Program-made: the position numbers and the translations under genes
Assembly: GCA_003946805.1 (NCBI GenBank)
Contig: RPSH01000013.1
Location: 29,415 to 93,414, forward strand
From: Bacillus sp. 2B10
Lineage (GTDB): Bacteria; Pseudomonadota; Alphaproteobacteria; Sphingomonadales; Sphingomonadaceae
Direction: 5' to 3'
Length of the DNA: 64,000 nucleotides
Shown: piece after piece, positions 14,836 through 24,889 of the stretch
Position numbering within the stretch: position 1 is the first letter of the stretch
How the letters are laid out: each line of letters starts with the position of its first letter
The notes under the pieces: model-generated
The model's database searches: none
Told to the model about the DNA's origin: nothing
What the model saw: only the letters and a program-made list of their open reading frames with translations

Positions 14836-17673
14836 ATGAGCGACATCGACAACGACAAGCCGAAGCTGGGCACCCGCGCGCCGCTCGGCCTCAAGCGCAC
14901 CGTGGAAACCGGCAAGGTGAAGCAGAGCTTCAGCCATGGCCGCTCCAATACGGTGGTCGTGGAGGTGAAGCGCCGCCGTGTGCTGGGCCGTCCCGGCGAG
15001 GAACAGCAGCCCGTCGAGGCGGCTGCCCCCGAAGCAGCGCCCGCGCCGCAGCGTCCTGTACCTGCGCCGGCGGCTCCCGCCCCGCGTCCGGCGGCCGACA
15101 ATGCCGGCCTGTCGCGGCTGGAGTTGCAGGCCAAGCTGCTGCGCGAGGCCGAAGAGGCGCGCATGAACGCGGCCGAGGAACATCGGCGCCGCGACGAGCG
15201 CATCGCCCGTGAGGCGGTCGAGGCCGAGCGTGTCCGCGTCGAGGAAAAGACTCGCGCCGCCGCCGAGCCGACGCCGGCTCCGGAACCGGCGCCTGCGCCC
15301 GAACCGACGCCGGTCGAGGCCGCGCCGACGCCTGCATCCGAACCCGTGGCTGCCCCGGAACCGACCCCGGCACCGACGCCCGCCCCGGAACCGGTCGCCG
15401 CAACGCCGGCGCCTGCGCCGACCCCGGCACCTGCCCCGGTCGAGGCGAAGCCCGCTCCGGCCCCGGCACGCGCCGCGCCGCGTCCTGCGCCGACGCCCGC
15501 TCCGGCACCGCAGCCGATCGTGCTGACCGCCGACCCCAGCCGGCCGGCGCCGCGCCGCTTCACCCCGGTGCAGCGTCCGGAAATCCCCAAGCCGCAGCCC
15601 AAGCCCGAACCGGCCCCCGCTGCCGCTGCCGCTGCCACCCCCGCCGCGACCGCGACCGCGCGTCCCGCCGCCGGTGGACAGGCGGCGCGTCCGACCCCGT
15701 CGGGCACCGGCCAGGCGACGCCGCGTCGCAACGAACCGGCACGTCCCGCACCGTCGCGCGACCGCAAGGGCGACGATCGCCGCCAGTCGGGCAAGCTGAC
15801 CGTGACCCGTGCGCTGGGCGACGATGGGGCGCGCTCGCGCAGCCTCGCCGCATTGAAGCGTGCGCGTGAAAAGGAAAAGCGTGGCTTCGGCGGCCCGCGC
15901 GAACCGCAGGTCAAGCAGGTCCGCGACGTGCAGGTGCCCGAGGCGATCACGGTGCAGGAACTCGCCAACCGCATGGCGGAAAAGGGCGCCGACCTCGTCA
16001 AGACGCTGTTCAAGATGGGTTCGCCCGTCACGATGACGCAGACGATCGATCAGGACACCGCCGAGCTGCTGGTGACCGAATTCGGCCACAACATCGTGCG
16101 CGTCAGCGATTCGGACATCGACCTCGCGCTCGACACGACTGAGGACGCGGTCGAGGCGCTGCGGCCGCGGCCGCCGGTCGTCACGATCATGGGCCATGTC
16201 GATCACGGCAAGACCTCGCTGCTCGACGCGCTGCGCGGTACCGACGTGGTGCGCGGCGAGGCCGGCGGCATCACCCAGCATATCGGCGCCTATCAGGTGA
16301 CGATGAAGGACAAGTCGCAGATCACCTTCCTCGACACGCCGGGCCACGAAGCGTTCAGCGAAATGCGCGCGCGCGGTGCCGACGTGACCGACATCGTGAT
16401 CCTCGCGGTCGCCGCCGACGACGGGCTGATGCCGCAGACGATCGAGGCGATCCATCACACGCGTGCCGCCGGCAAGCCGATGATCGTGGCGATCAACAAG
16501 GTCGACAAGCACGAGGCGAACCCGCAGCGCATCCGCGAACGCCTGCTCGAACATGACGTGCAGGTCGAGGAAATGGGCGGCGAGACCCAGGACGTCGAAG
16601 TGTCGGCGCTCAAGAAGACCGGCCTCGACCAGCTGATCGAAAAGATCCAGCTCCAGGCCGAACTGCTCGAGTTGCAGGCCAACCCCGATCGTGCCGCCGA
16701 AGGCAGCGTGATCGAGGCGAAGCTCGACAAGGGCCGCGGTCCGGTCGCAACCGTGCTGGTTCGTCGCGGTACGCTGCGCGTCGGCGACGTGTTCGTGATC
16801 GGTGCCGAAAGCGGCAAGGTCCGCGCGCTGATCGACGACAAGGGACGTCAGGTGAAGGAAGCCGGCCCGTCGACCCCGGTCGAGGTGCTGGGCCTGTCGG
16901 GCGTGCCGATGGCGGGCGATCCGTTGCAGGTCGTTGAGAGCGAGGCACGTGCCCGCGAGGTCGCCGAATATCGTCAGGGCGTCCTGCTCCAGAAGCGCAC
17001 CACCCAGGCGCCGGCAAGCCTCGAGAGCATGTTCTCGGCGCTCAAGTCGAAGCAGGCGATCGAATATCCGCTGGTGGTCAAGGCCGATACGCAAGGGTCG
17101 GTCGAAGCCATTGTCGGGGCGCTCAACAAGATCTCGACCGACGATATCCGGGTGCGCATCCTGCATTCGGGCGTGGGTGGCATCACCGAGAGCGACGTGA
17201 CGCTGGCGGCCGCCTCGGGCGCGCCGATCATCGGCTTCAACACCCGACCCAACGCCAAGGCGCGCGAGATCGCCGAGCGGAACAAGGTGGCGTTCAAATA
17301 TTACGACGTCATCTACACGCTGACCGACGAAATCCGTGCGGGCATGGCCGGTACTCTCGGGCCGGAAGCGTTCGAAACGGTCGTCGGCCGCGCCGAAATC
17401 CGCGAGGTCTTCTCGGCGGGCAAGCATGGCCGCGCCGCGGGTCTGCTGGTGGTCGAAGGCGTCATCCGCAAGGCGCTCAAGGCGCGCATCACGCGCAACG
17501 ACGTCATCATCTACCAGGGTGAGATCGCGTCGCTGCGTCGCTTCAAGGACGATGTCCCCGAAGTGCGCGCGGGCCTCGAATGCGGTGTCACGTTCACGCA
17601 GAACTTCACCGACATCAAGGCGGGCGACTTCCTTGAAACCTACGAAGTCGAACTGCGCGACCGCACGCTGTGA
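14836..17673 (+). CDS. infB: Translation initiation factor IF-2
   Basis: A 945-residue GTPase placing initiator tRNA on the 30S subunit. After a short basic segment ([20 protein letters not shown]) there is a long low-complexity Pro/Ala/Glu linker (about residues 55-290) made of PAP, PEP and PTP repeats. Then come the IF-2 N domain ([20 protein letters not shown]), the G domain with GHVDHGKT at 453-460, DTPGHEAF and NKVDK, and domains II-IV. The linker makes it longer than E. coli IF-2 (890). It starts five bases after ylxR, and its stop overlaps the next gene's GTG. Confidence 0.97.
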   Translation: MSDIDNDKPKLGTRAPLGLKRTVETGKVKQSFSHGRSNTVVVEVKRRRVLGRPGEEQQPVEAAAPEAAPAPQRPVPAPAAPAPRPAADNAGLSRLELQAKLLREAEEARMNAAEEHRRRDERIAREAVEAERVRVEEKTRAAAEPTPAPEPAPAPEPTPVEAAPTPASEPVAAPEPTPAPTPAPEPVAATPAPAPTPAPAPVEAKPAPAPARAAPRPAPTPAPAPQPIVLTADPSRPAPRRFTPVQRPEIPKPQPKPEPAPAAAAAATPAATATARPAAGGQAARPTPSGTGQATPRRNEPARPAPSRDRKGDDRRQSGKLTVTRALGDDGARSRSLAALKRAREKEKRGFGGPREPQVKQVRDVQVPEAITVQELANRMAEKGADLVKTLFKMGSPVTMTQTIDQDTAELLVTEFGHNIVRVSDSDIDLALDTTEDAVEALRPRPPVVTIMGHVDHGKTSLLDALRGTDVVRGEAGGITQHIGAYQVTMKDKSQITFLDTPGHEAFSEMRARGADVTDIVILAVAADDGLMPQTIEAIHHTRAAGKPMIVAINKVDKHEANPQRIRERLLEHDVQVEEMGGETQDVEVSALKKTGLDQLIEKIQLQAELLELQANPDRAAEGSVIEAKLDKGRGPVATVLVRRGTLRVGDVFVIGAESGKVRALIDDKGRQVKEAGPSTPVEVLGLSGVPMAGDPLQVVESEARAREVAEYRQGVLLQKRTTQAPASLESMFSALKSKQAIEYPLVVKADTQGSVEAIVGALNKISTDDIRVRILHSGVGGITESDVTLAAASGAPIIGFNTRPNAKAREIAERNKVAFKYYDVIYTLTDEIRAGMAGTLGPEAFETVVGRAEIREVFSAGKHGRAAGLLVVEGVIRKALKARITRNDVIIYQGEIASLRRFKDDVPEVRAGLECGVTFTQNFTDIKAGDFLETYEVELRDRTL

Positions 17674-18278
17674 GTGACGGGCGGCAGGGGGCGACCCTTG
17701 CCGCCACGCTCCGGCCCCGGCTGCGGTTCTGCATAGCTTGGGTGGTCGGCGGGGCGGCGGCATTGTTCGTCGCCAACGCAATATCCGGCTCGGCGATGCT
17801 GATCGTTGTGCCTGTATTCACCATCCTGTGGCCGGCGCTCGTCCTCGACGGCGCATTGCAGGCATGGCGCTTGCGATCCGCAGGCATCCCGGCGTTGCTG
17901 CTGGTGCTGATGCCGATGGTCACGTTGCCGTTCGCGGCGTTCGCAGCCAACCATGCGCTCTACTGGTCGCATGTCGCACCATCATGGTTGATGTTGCGGT
18001 CCGACCGCGCCGCTTTCGACGCGGGGTTGACCGGTGGTCCGCTGCCGACGGGCACCGGCGGAATGGTGCGTGCCGGATCGCGCACTGCCTTTCGCACCAT
18101 CATCGGTTTCGACGGCGACTGGGCGGCGATCGTCCACGATCCGACCGACCGCATCGCCGCCGCGCGCGGCTGGAACGGCGGGCCGGTCGCTGCCGACATT
18201 CGCCGCATATTTCCCAACAGCCAGACCATCTGGTGCCAGCGACTCGACAGCCACTGGTTCCACTGTCAATTCGGTTAG
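17670..18278 (+). CDS. Membrane protein of unknown function in the infB-rbfA operon
   Basis: A 202-residue protein beginning at a GTG that overlaps the infB stop (GTGA). There are two or three hydrophobic segments, roughly residues 20-45 (CIAWVVGGAAALFVANAIS), 48-65 and 72-92. A soluble C-terminal half follows with FDGDWAAIVHDPTDRIAAARGW and a terminal CQRLDSHWFHCQFG carrying two cysteines. No family is recognised. The overlap and the three-base gap to rbfA show it is co-transcribed. It is not part of the classical operon in other lineages, so it is probably a lineage-specific insertion. Confidence 0.75.
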   Translation: MSDGRQGATLAATLRPRLRFCIAWVVGGAAALFVANAISGSAMLIVVPVFTILWPALVLDGALQAWRLRSAGIPALLLVLMPMVTLPFAAFAANHALYWSHVAPSWLMLRSDRAAFDAGLTGGPLPTGTGGMVRAGSRTAFRTIIGFDGDWAAIVHDPTDRIAAARGWNGGPVAADIRRIFPNSQTIWCQRLDSHWFHCQFG

Positions 18279-18281
18279 ATC

Positions 18282-18689
18282 ATGTCAGACACCACGCCCG
18301 AAACCCGCTCCGTCCGCCTGCTGCGCGTCGGCGAACAGGTCCGCCACATCCTGTCCGAAATCCTCGCGCGCGGCGACGTGCATGACGACGTGCTCGAAAA
18401 ACACCTCGTCTCGGTCACCGAAGTCCGCATGTCGCCCGACCTGCGCCATGCGACGGTGTTCGTGAAGCCGCTGCTGGGCAAAGACGAGGACGCGGTGCTG
18501 AAAGCGCTGCGCACCAACACCGCCTATCTCCAGTCGGAGGTCGCGCGGCGGGTGAACCTGAAATATGCCGCGAAGCTCAAGTTCCTGATCGACGAGAGCT
18601 TCGACGAGGGTACCCGCATCGACCAGTTGCTGCGCGATCCCAAGGTCGCCCGCGATCTTGAATCCGGCGAGGGCGGGGCCGAGGACTGA
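18282..18689 (+). CDS. rbfA: Ribosome-binding factor A
   Basis: A 135-residue KH-type cold-adaptation factor binding 16S rRNA during 30S maturation. Motifs: [45 protein letters not shown], and [31 protein letters not shown] split across the middle. A short acidic tail ends the protein. The next gene's GTG follows the TGA directly. Confidence 0.95.
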   Translation: MSDTTPETRSVRLLRVGEQVRHILSEILARGDVHDDVLEKHLVSVTEVRMSPDLRHATVFVKPLLGKDEDAVLKALRTNTAYLQSEVARRVNLKYAAKLKFLIDESFDEGTRIDQLLRDPKVARDLESGEGGAED

Positions 18690-19265
18690 GTGGCCAAGCT
18701 CTATTTCTACTACGCGTCGATGAACGCGGGCAAATCGACGACGCTGCTGCAGGCCGATTTCAACTATCGTGAGCGTGGCCTCACGACGATGCTGTTCACC
18801 GCCGCGATCGACACGCGCGAGGGCGCGGGCACGATCGGTTCGCGCATCGGCCTGTCGGCGCCCGCGACGCCCTTCGATTCCGATACCGACCTGCTGGAAA
18901 CCGTCGCCGCGCAGCACCGCCAGCACGCGGTGGGCTGCGTACTGGTCGACGAGGCGCAGTTCCTGTCGCCGGGACAGGTAGACCAGCTCGCGCAGGTCGC
19001 CGACGATCTCGGCGTACCCGTGCTCGCTTACGGCCTGCGCACCGATTTCCGCGGGAGCCTGTTTCCGGGGTCGGCACGGCTGCTGGCGATCGCCGATGCG
19101 CTGATCGAGCTGAAATCGGTCTGCACCTGCGGGCGCAAGGCGACGATGAACCTGCGGGTGGATGCGCAGGGCCGCGCCGTTCGCGATGGCCAGCAGACCG
19201 AGATCGGCGGCAACGACCGCTATGTCGCGCTGTGCCGCCGCCATTTCTGCGAGGCGATGCACTGA
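18690..19265 (+). CDS. tdk: Thymidine kinase
   Basis: A 191-residue type II thymidine kinase for pyrimidine salvage. Walker A in YYASMNAGKSTTLLQADFNY, VDEAQFLSPGQVDQL as Walker B/catalytic segment, YGLRTDFRGSLFPGSARLL as thymidine-binding region, and a zinc site from CTCGRKA and LCRRHFCE. It begins with GTG immediately after rbfA and its TGA overlaps truB ATG by one base. Its place between rbfA and truB is unusual, and ThyA is also present in the window (46.5 kb), so both salvage and de novo dTMP routes exist. Confidence 0.95.
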   Translation: MAKLYFYYASMNAGKSTTLLQADFNYRERGLTTMLFTAAIDTREGAGTIGSRIGLSAPATPFDSDTDLLETVAAQHRQHAVGCVLVDEAQFLSPGQVDQLAQVADDLGVPVLAYGLRTDFRGSLFPGSARLLAIADALIELKSVCTCGRKATMNLRVDAQGRAVRDGQQTEIGGNDRYVALCRRHFCEAMH

Positions 19266-20326
19266 TGCACGGCTGGATCATCATCGACAAGCCGCTCGGG
19301 CCGGGCTCGACCCAGATCGTGTCGGCGGTCAAGCGCGCGCTGCGCGAGGGCGGTTACGGCAAGCACAAGGTCGGTCATGGCGGCACGCTCGACCCGCTGG
19401 CGACCGGCGTGCTGCCGGTAGCGATCGGCGAGGCGACGAAGCTTGCCGGACGGATGCTGGATGCGTCGAAGCGGTACGACTTCACCATCCGCTTCGGTGC
19501 GCAGACCGATACGCTCGATCTCGAAGGGAAGGTGATCGCCGAGTCGCCGGTGCGTCCGACGCTGGCCGACATCGAATCGGCGCTGCCGCGCTTCACCGGC
19601 CCGATCGAGCAGGTGCCGCCGGCCTATTCGGCGCTCAAGGTCGATGGCGAGCGGGCCTATGACCTTGCGCGCAAGGGCGAGGAGGTGGTGCTGGCGACGC
19701 GCAAGGTGACGGTGTTCTCTCTGCAAATCCTCCCCGATACGGAGCATCAGGTCGGCCATGCCCCGCATGGCCGAGGATCGTCCGGGGGACGATCCGACCT
19801 GATGCTGGGGACCAGCGAAGCTGGTGGAGGGGGATCGCCGCCGGACGCAATCGTCGTGGACGCCGACGGCCCCCTCCACCATCCTGCGGATGGCCCCCCT
19901 CCCCGGCACGGGGAGGATCTGGACGAAATCACCCTGTCCGCCTTCGTCTCGAAGGGCACCTATATCCGCAGCCTCGCGCGCGACATCGCCCTCGCACTCG
20001 GCACGGTCGGCCACGTCACCATGCTCCGCCGCACCAAAGCTGGCCCGTTCGCCCTCGACGTGGCCATTTCGCTGGACAAACTGGCGGAATTGGGTAAGGG
20101 CCACGCGCTTGAAGAAACGCTCCTGCCGCTGGGGGCGGGGCTGGACGACATCCCGGCTCTGTCTCTCGACGCCGATCAGGCAGGGCGGCTCCGCAAGGGG
20201 CTTCGACTGATCGGTCTTGCAACGGACGATGGTCTGGGCTTCGCGATGCTGGGGAAGGTCCCGGTGGCGCTGGTCGAGACACTGGACGGGGAAACCCGGG
20301 TCGTCCGCGGCTTCAACCTCGAATAG
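19265..20326 (+). CDS. truB: tRNA pseudouridine(55) synthase with repeat-derived insertion
   Basis: A 353-residue enzyme making pseudouridine 55 in the tRNA T-arm. The catalytic Asp43 is in [12 protein letters not shown], followed by [15 protein letters not shown] and [21 protein letters not shown]. Between VTVFSLQIL and [19 protein letters not shown] lies an insertion of about 64 residues (154-218), rich in Gly, Pro and His. It is the translation of a Family D repeat. Without it the length (about 290) matches typical TruB. The insertion falls between two strands and keeps the frame, so the enzyme is probably functional. The ATG overlaps the tdk stop. Confidence 0.93.
   Translation: MHGWIIIDKPLGPGSTQIVSAVKRALREGGYGKHKVGHGGTLDPLATGVLPVAIGEATKLAGRMLDASKRYDFTIRFGAQTDTLDLEGKVIAESPVRPTLADIESALPRFTGPIEQVPPAYSALKVDGERAYDLARKGEEVVLATRKVTVFSLQILPDTEHQVGHAPHGRGSSGGRSDLMLGTSEAGGGGSPPDAIVVDADGPLHHPADGPPPRHGEDLDEITLSAFVSKGTYIRSLARDIALALGTVGHVTMLRRTKAGPFALDVAISLDKLAELGKGHALEETLLPLGAGLDDIPALSLDADQAGRLRKGLRLIGLATDDGLGFAMLGKVPVALVETLDGETRVVRGFNLE
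19727..19918. repeat. Family D repeat inserted in frame inside truB
   Basis: A 192-base element (64 codons) bounded by ATCCTCCCC and GGGGAGGAT. It contains GGGACCAGCGAAGCTGGTGG and CCCCCTCCACCATCCTGCGG blocks shared with the intergenic copy at 7197-7331. A second palindrome (19745-19804) is nested in it. Confidence 0.88.
19745..19804. repeat. Nested three-way-junction palindrome within the truB insertion
   Basis: CATCAGGTCGG (19745-19755) pairs perfectly with CCGACCTGATG (19794-19804). Inside are two hairpins, GGCCATGCcccGCATGGCC (19754-19772) and GGATCGTCCgggGGACGATCC (19775-19795). This block is absent from the 7.2 kb copy, so it looks like a repeat inserted into a repeat. Confidence 0.75.
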
Positions 20327-20337
20327 AAAGGACGACG

Positions 20338-20607
20338 ATGTCGATCACTTCCGAAAACCGCCAGGCACTGATCCAGGAACACGGCCGCGCCGAAGGCGAC
20401 ACCGGTTCGCCGGAAGTCCAGGTTGCCATCCTGACGACCCGCATCCAGAACCTGACCGAGCACTTCAAGACGCATGCGAAGGACAATCACTCGCGTCGCG
20501 GTCTGCTGATGCTGGTCAACAAGCGGCGTTCGCTGCTCGACTATCTGAAGAAGAAGGACGCGGAGCGTTACACGACGCTGATCGCGAAGCTCGGCCTTCG
20601 GAAGTAA
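20338..20607 (+). CDS. rpsO: 30S ribosomal protein S15
   Basis: An 89-residue primary 16S rRNA-binding protein of the platform. Motifs: [39 protein letters not shown], and [19 protein letters not shown]. Length and sequence are canonical. A ribosome site GAAAGGACG precedes the ATG. The gene is followed by an intrinsic terminator, separating it in part from pnp. Confidence 0.98.
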   Translation: MSITSENRQALIQEHGRAEGDTGSPEVQVAILTTRIQNLTEHFKTHAKDNHSRRGLLMLVNKRRSLLDYLKKKDAERYTTLIAKLGLRK

Positions 20608-20615
20608 CGAAGACA

Positions 20616-20645
20616 AGGGGCGGTCCGACGGGCCGCCCTTTTTCC
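20616..20645 (+). terminator. Intrinsic terminator after rpsO
   Basis: Stem GGGCGGTCC / GGGCCGCCC with loop GAC, followed by TTTTT. It allows partial or full uncoupling of pnp from the upstream cluster. Confidence 0.85.
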
Positions 20646-20841
20646 ATATTAGGCGGCACATTTCCGCCCACGATATTCCCCGCAAAACGGGGTATAGGCT
20701 TTGCGACCGGACATCCGGCCAAGCCGTCCCGCCGCAATCCGGCGATGCGGGACACCGGGCCGAAACGGCCTGATTCAAGGGGTGGACCTCCACCCAAGCT
20801 GCCCCGGCGCGCATAGGGCCGCCGGACGCGAAGGAAACGAC
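20646..20841 (+). promoter_or_regulatory. Structured leader of pnp
   Basis: The 196 bases hold several short hairpins: CCGGACATCCGG, a GGGCCG/CGGCC pair, and GGGTGGACCTCCACCC near 20780. GGGGTATAGGC near 20690 could include a -10 element. In enterobacteria the pnp leader is an RNase III and PNPase autoregulation target. A similar role is inferred here from position only. Confidence 0.4.
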
Positions 20842-23193
20842 ATGTTCGATATCAAGAAAAGCACCATGGACCTGGGCGGCAAGACGCTGACCCTCGAAAC
20901 GGGCCGTGTCGCACGGCAAGCCGACGGCGCGGTCATCGCGACGTTGGGTGAAACCGTGGTGCTGTGCGCGGTCACTGCCGCACGCTCGGTCAAGGAAGGG
21001 CAGGACTTCTTTCCGCTGACCGTCCACTATCAGGAAAAATATTCGGCGGCGGGCCGCATCCCCGGCGGTTTCTTCAAGCGCGAACGCGGTGCCACCGAAA
21101 AGGAAACGCTGACCAGCCGCCTGATCGATCGCCCGATCCGCCCGCTGTTCCCCGAAGGCTTCTACAACGAAATCAACGTCATCGCCCAGGTGCTGAGCTA
21201 TGACGGCGAAAACGAGCCCGACATCGTCGCGATGATCGCCGCGTCGGCCGCGCTGACCATTTCGGGCGTGCCGTTCATGGGCCCGATCGGCGCCGCGCGC
21301 GTCGGCTATATCGACGGCGAATATGTCCTGAACCCGACGTTGGATCAGGTGAAGGAAGGCGAGCTCGACCTCGTCGTCGCCGCCACCGGCGATGCGGTGA
21401 TGATGGTCGAATCCGAAGCGAAGGAACTGTCGGAAGAGGTCATGCTGGGCGCCGTCGTCTTCGCGCACGATGCGTCGAGGAAGATCGTGAACTGCATCAT
21501 CGACCTGGCCGAACAGGCGGCCAAGGACCCGTGGGAGCTGCAGCCCGTCGCCGACCAGTCGGCCGCGAAGAAGAAGCTCAAGACGCTGATCGGCAAGGAC
21601 CTGACGGCAGCCTACAAGCTGACCGACAAGCAGGCACGCCAGAACGCGATCAACGATGCCCGTACCAAGGCGCGCGAAGCCTTCGCCGACCTCAAGGAAA
21701 GCGATCCGGCGCAGTATCTCGGCACGCTCAAGCTCGTGAAGAAGCTGGAAGCCGAGATCGTCCGCACCGCCATCCTGAAGGACTGCCGCCGCATCGACGG
21801 CCGCGATACCAGGACGGTCCGCCCGATCGAGGCGATGGTCCACTTCCTGCCGCGTGCGCACGGTTCGGCGCTGTTCACCCGCGGCGAGACGCAGGCGATC
21901 TGCACCACGACGCTCGGCACCAAGGATGCGGAGCAGATGATCGACGGGCTGAACGGCCTGCACTACGAACGCTTCATGCTGCACTACAACTTCCCGCCCT
22001 ATTCGGTCGGTGAAGTCGGCCGTTTCGGCGCGCCGGGTCGTCGCGAAGTCGGTCACGGCAAGCTCGCATGGCGCGCGCTGAACCCGGTGCTGCCGACCAA
22101 GGACGAGTTCCCGTACACGATCCGCGTCCTGTCGGACATCACCGAGTCGAACGGCTCGTCGTCGATGGCGACGGTGTGCGGCGGTTCGCTGTCGATGATG
22201 GACGCGGGCGTGCCCCTGAAGCGCCCGGTGTCGGGTATCGCCATGGGCCTGATCCTCGAAGGCAAGGATTTCGCGGTCATCAGCGACATTCTGGGCGACG
22301 AGGATCACCTCGGCGACATGGACTTCAAGGTCGCCGGGACCAGCGCGGGCATCACCTCGCTCCAGATGGACATCAAGATCGCCGGTATCACCGAGGAGAT
22401 CATGAAGGTCGCGCTGGCACAGGCCAATGAAGGCCGCGCGCACATCCTGGGTGAGATGGCCAAGGCGCTGGGCGAAACCCGTGGCGAGCTGTCGGCGCAC
22501 GCCCCGCGCATCGAAACCTTCACGATCGACAAGTCGAAGATCCGCGAAGTCATCGGTACCGGCGGCAAGGTCATCCGCGAGATCGTCGCCACCACCGGCG
22601 CGAAGGTCGACATCGACGACGAGGGCGTCATCAAGGTGTCGTCGTCCGATCCGGCGCAGATCGAAGCCGCGATCAACTGGATCAAGGGGCTGGTCGAAGA
22701 GGCCGAGGTCGGCAAGATCTACAACGGCAAGGTCGTCAACCTCGTCGATTTCGGCGCGTTCGTGAACTTCATGGGCGGCAAGGACGGCCTCGTCCACGTA
22801 TCGGAAATCCGCAACGAGCGGGTCGAAAAGGTCGCCGACGTCCTGTCCGAAGGGCAGGAAGTGAAGGTCAAGGTTCTCGAAGTCGATCCGCGCGGCAAGG
22901 TGCGCCTGTCGATGCGCGTCGTCGATCAGGAAACCGGTGCCGAGCTGGAAGACAGCCGTCCGGCACGCGAACCGCGCGAAGGCGGTGACCGTGGCCCGCG
23001 CGGTCCCCGTCGTGACGGTAGCGGCCGTGACGGTGGCGATCGTGGTCCGCGCGGCGAAGGCGGCGACCGTGGTCCCCGCCGCGACGCCGGCGACCGCGGC
23101 CCGCGCCGCGACCGTGGCGACCGTCCGCGTCGTGAGGAATCGAAGGATGACGGCGGCAACGCCGGCCTGCCGTCGTTCATCACCGACAACTGA
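20842..23193 (+). CDS. pnp: Polyribonucleotide nucleotidyltransferase (PNPase)
   Basis: A 783-residue 3'-5' phosphorolytic exoribonuclease of the degradosome. Two RNase PH cores (residues 10-210 and 310-545; [21 protein letters not shown] and [19 protein letters not shown]), a helical linker, then KH ([21 protein letters not shown]) and S1 ([21 protein letters not shown]) RNA-binding domains. The C-terminal 70 residues are Arg/Gly/Asp repeats (DRGPR units), a tail longer than in E. coli that may bind RNA or partners. Ribosome site AAGGAAACG precedes the ATG. Confidence 0.97.
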   Translation: MFDIKKSTMDLGGKTLTLETGRVARQADGAVIATLGETVVLCAVTAARSVKEGQDFFPLTVHYQEKYSAAGRIPGGFFKRERGATEKETLTSRLIDRPIRPLFPEGFYNEINVIAQVLSYDGENEPDIVAMIAASAALTISGVPFMGPIGAARVGYIDGEYVLNPTLDQVKEGELDLVVAATGDAVMMVESEAKELSEEVMLGAVVFAHDASRKIVNCIIDLAEQAAKDPWELQPVADQSAAKKKLKTLIGKDLTAAYKLTDKQARQNAINDARTKAREAFADLKESDPAQYLGTLKLVKKLEAEIVRTAILKDCRRIDGRDTRTVRPIEAMVHFLPRAHGSALFTRGETQAICTTTLGTKDAEQMIDGLNGLHYERFMLHYNFPPYSVGEVGRFGAPGRREVGHGKLAWRALNPVLPTKDEFPYTIRVLSDITESNGSSSMATVCGGSLSMMDAGVPLKRPVSGIAMGLILEGKDFAVISDILGDEDHLGDMDFKVAGTSAGITSLQMDIKIAGITEEIMKVALAQANEGRAHILGEMAKALGETRGELSAHAPRIETFTIDKSKIREVIGTGGKVIREIVATTGAKVDIDDEGVIKVSSSDPAQIEAAINWIKGLVEEAEVGKIYNGKVVNLVDFGAFVNFMGGKDGLVHVSEIRNERVEKVADVLSEGQEVKVKVLEVDPRGKVRLSMRVVDQETGAELEDSRPAREPREGGDRGPRGPRRDGSGRDGGDRGPRGEGGDRGPRRDAGDRGPRRDRGDRPRREESKDDGGNAGLPSFITDN

Positions 23194-23215
23194 TCGGCGC
23201 GCTTCGGCGCAAGGG

Positions 23216-23247
23216 AGGGGGGCTCGCGGCGACGCGGGCCCCTTTTT
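23216..23247 (+). terminator. Intrinsic terminator after pnp
   Basis: Stem GGGGCTCGCG / CGCGGGCCCC with tetraloop GCGA and a TTTTT run. It closes the rimP-to-pnp cluster. Confidence 0.85.
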
Positions 23248-23267
23248 CGTGCGAGTGACTCCGCGGG

Positions 23268-23360
23268 ACCGTATCCCCGCGCAGGCGGGGATCCAGAGCC
23301 ACAAGCGGTGCTCCCGCCCCGAACGTCACCCCTCCGCGCCTCCGCGCCTCCGCGTGAACC
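23268..23360. repeat. Family A half-element followed by Family E GAGGCG repeat
   Basis: GTATCCCCGCGCAGGCGGGG is one half of the Family A-like inverted pair. It is followed at 23331 by CCTCCGCGCCTCCGCGCCTC and GTGAACC, the same block seen twice around 43.6-43.8 kb. It sits between the convergent pnp and MsrP-like genes. Confidence 0.6.
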
Positions 23361-23369
23361 AAATCCTAC

Positions 23370-24122
23370 CTAAATCCCGGCATACCAGTCATAGCCGGCG
23401 ACATCCTCCCAGAAGCCGCCCTTGCCTCCGGCGATCCCGTCCAGCGCCGCCACCGCCTCGATCCGCTCGACATATTTGGCGTGCTTGTACCCCAGCTGAC
23501 GCTCGACGCGCAGCCGCAGCGGCGCGCCGTTCGGCACCCCCAGCAGCCGGTCGTTGAGCGCCCACGCCAATATCGTCTGCGGGTGGAACGCATCGACCAG
23601 ATCGATCGATTCGTAATAGCGCCGCCCGCCGATCGCGTCGGCGCAGTGGAAAACCAGATAGCGCGCGTCGGCACGCAACCCCGCCAGTTCGAGCAGCCGC
23701 GACAGCCGCGGCCCGGTCCACTTGCCGATCGCGCTCCACCCTTCGACGCAATCGTGCCGCGTGATCTGCTGGCGCGACGGCATCGACCGGATCTGGTCGA
23801 GCCGCAGCGACAGCGGCCGCGCGACCAGGCCGTCGATCGCCACCCGCCAGTCGGCGAAGCGGTCCGCGACATGCGCGTTGTAATCGGGCGTGTTCGGATT
23901 GTTGGTGCCGTTGGCGCGAAACACCGGCGAGCGCTGCTCGGGCCGGTATTCGACCGCCAGCGCGTCGCGCGCGGTGATCGTGCGTTGCAGCGTCCGGTGC
24001 GCATCCTCCGCCCCGCCCAGCAGCGTCTGTGCCGCCGGCAGCTGCGCCACCCGGTCGCACGCCGCGACCAGCCCGCCGGCCCCGACCACCAGCGCCGAAC
24101 GCCGCGACAGCAATCGGCTCAT
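23370..24122 (-). CDS. MsrP/YedY-like molybdopterin oxidoreductase, predicted Tat lipoprotein
   Basis: A 250-residue sulfite-oxidase-fold molybdoenzyme. The Mo-ligand Cys is at about 125 in RHDCVEGWSAIGKWTG, preceded by FRANGTNNPNTPDYN and PSRQQITRH. The N-terminus SRRSALVVGAGGLVAAC combines a twin-arginine-like signal with a lipobox (Cys22), so a membrane-anchored periplasmic protein is predicted. MsrP itself repairs methionine sulfoxide in periplasmic proteins, but the substrate here is unproven. Its ATG overlaps the stop of the cytochrome b gene (ATGA), which probably supplies electrons. Confidence 0.85.
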   Translation of the reverse strand: MSRLLSRRSALVVGAGGLVAACDRVAQLPAAQTLLGGAEDAHRTLQRTITARDALAVEYRPEQRSPVFRANGTNNPNTPDYNAHVADRFADWRVAIDGLVARPLSLRLDQIRSMPSRQQITRHDCVEGWSAIGKWTGPRLSRLLELAGLRADARYLVFHCADAIGGRRYYESIDLVDAFHPQTILAWALNDRLLGVPNGAPLRLRVERQLGYKHAKYVERIEAVAALDGIAGGKGGFWEDVAGYDWYAGI

Positions 24123-24811
24123 TCCGGCACCCGCCAGCGCCCGGTGACCATCGAGCGCACCTCGTTCAGCGCGCCGGCAAGGATCACCAGCACCAGATGG
24201 ACGATCACGAACAACGTGATGCCGCTGGCGGCAAGGAAATGGATCGACCGCGCCGACTGCCGCCCGCCCAACACGTCCAGCAGCCACGGAAACGCCGCGT
24301 TCAGCCCCGGCGACATGGCGATGCCGGTCGCGATGACCAGTGGCAGCAGCCCGAAGATCACCAGCACATAGCTCAGTTTCTGCAGCACGTTGTAATCGCC
24401 CGGTGCCTCCGGATCGTGGAACCGGAACGCCAGATGCGCCCGGATGTCCGCCGCCAGATGCCGCCGCGACAGCTCGCCCCGGCGGATGCGCAGATCGCGC
24501 TGGAAATGCCGGTTCAGCAGGCTCGCGATCATATAGGCGAGCAATCCGAACCCCAGCACCAGCGCGAACGACAGGTGCCAGTTGCGGGCGAGGGCGAGGT
24601 TGTAGGTCTGCGGGATCGTCACCCACCCCGGAAACCGGTCGAACGTTGCCCAAGCATGGTCGAAATTCGCGCCATAGCGTCCCCAGTACAGCCGGGGATG
24701 CGCATTGAGGATCATCAGCCCGCTGCCGATCAGGATGACGACCGCCACCGCATTGACCCAGTGCCACAGCCGGGTGGCCAGCGCATGGCGGTGGATCGAT
24801 CGTGTCGTCAT
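24119..24811 (-). CDS. Cytochrome b561-type membrane protein, partner of the molybdoenzyme
   Basis: A 230-residue di-heme cytochrome b family protein with about four membrane helices: LATRLWHWVNAVAVVILIGSG, NWHLSFALVLGFGLLAYMI, LSYVLVIFGLLPLVIATGIA and SIHFLAASGITLFVIVHLVL. Histidines in HWVN, NWHLS, SIHFL and IVHLV are candidate heme ligands. Coupled directly to the MsrP-like gene, it should pass quinol electrons to it, replacing the usual MsrQ. Confidence 0.85.
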   Translation of the reverse strand: MTTRSIHRHALATRLWHWVNAVAVVILIGSGLMILNAHPRLYWGRYGANFDHAWATFDRFPGWVTIPQTYNLALARNWHLSFALVLGFGLLAYMIASLLNRHFQRDLRIRRGELSRRHLAADIRAHLAFRFHDPEAPGDYNVLQKLSYVLVIFGLLPLVIATGIAMSPGLNAAFPWLLDVLGGRQSARSIHFLAASGITLFVIVHLVLVILAGALNEVRSMVTGRWRVPE

Positions 24812-24889
24812 GGCCGCACCCTACGATCCGATGGCGGCCTTGCGAAGGGGCGTTGCACCCCGTGTCCGGATCGTGCGTTGGGGACAGCC

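Noticed and set aside
14719..17781. 1020-codon reading frame opposite infB
   Set aside because: Mirror of a GC-rich coding gene; composition is Arg/Asp/His/Gly low-complexity with no family motif.
20176..23304. 1042-codon frame opposite pnp
   Set aside because: Antisense shadow of pnp and rpsO; no start site and no recognisable domain.
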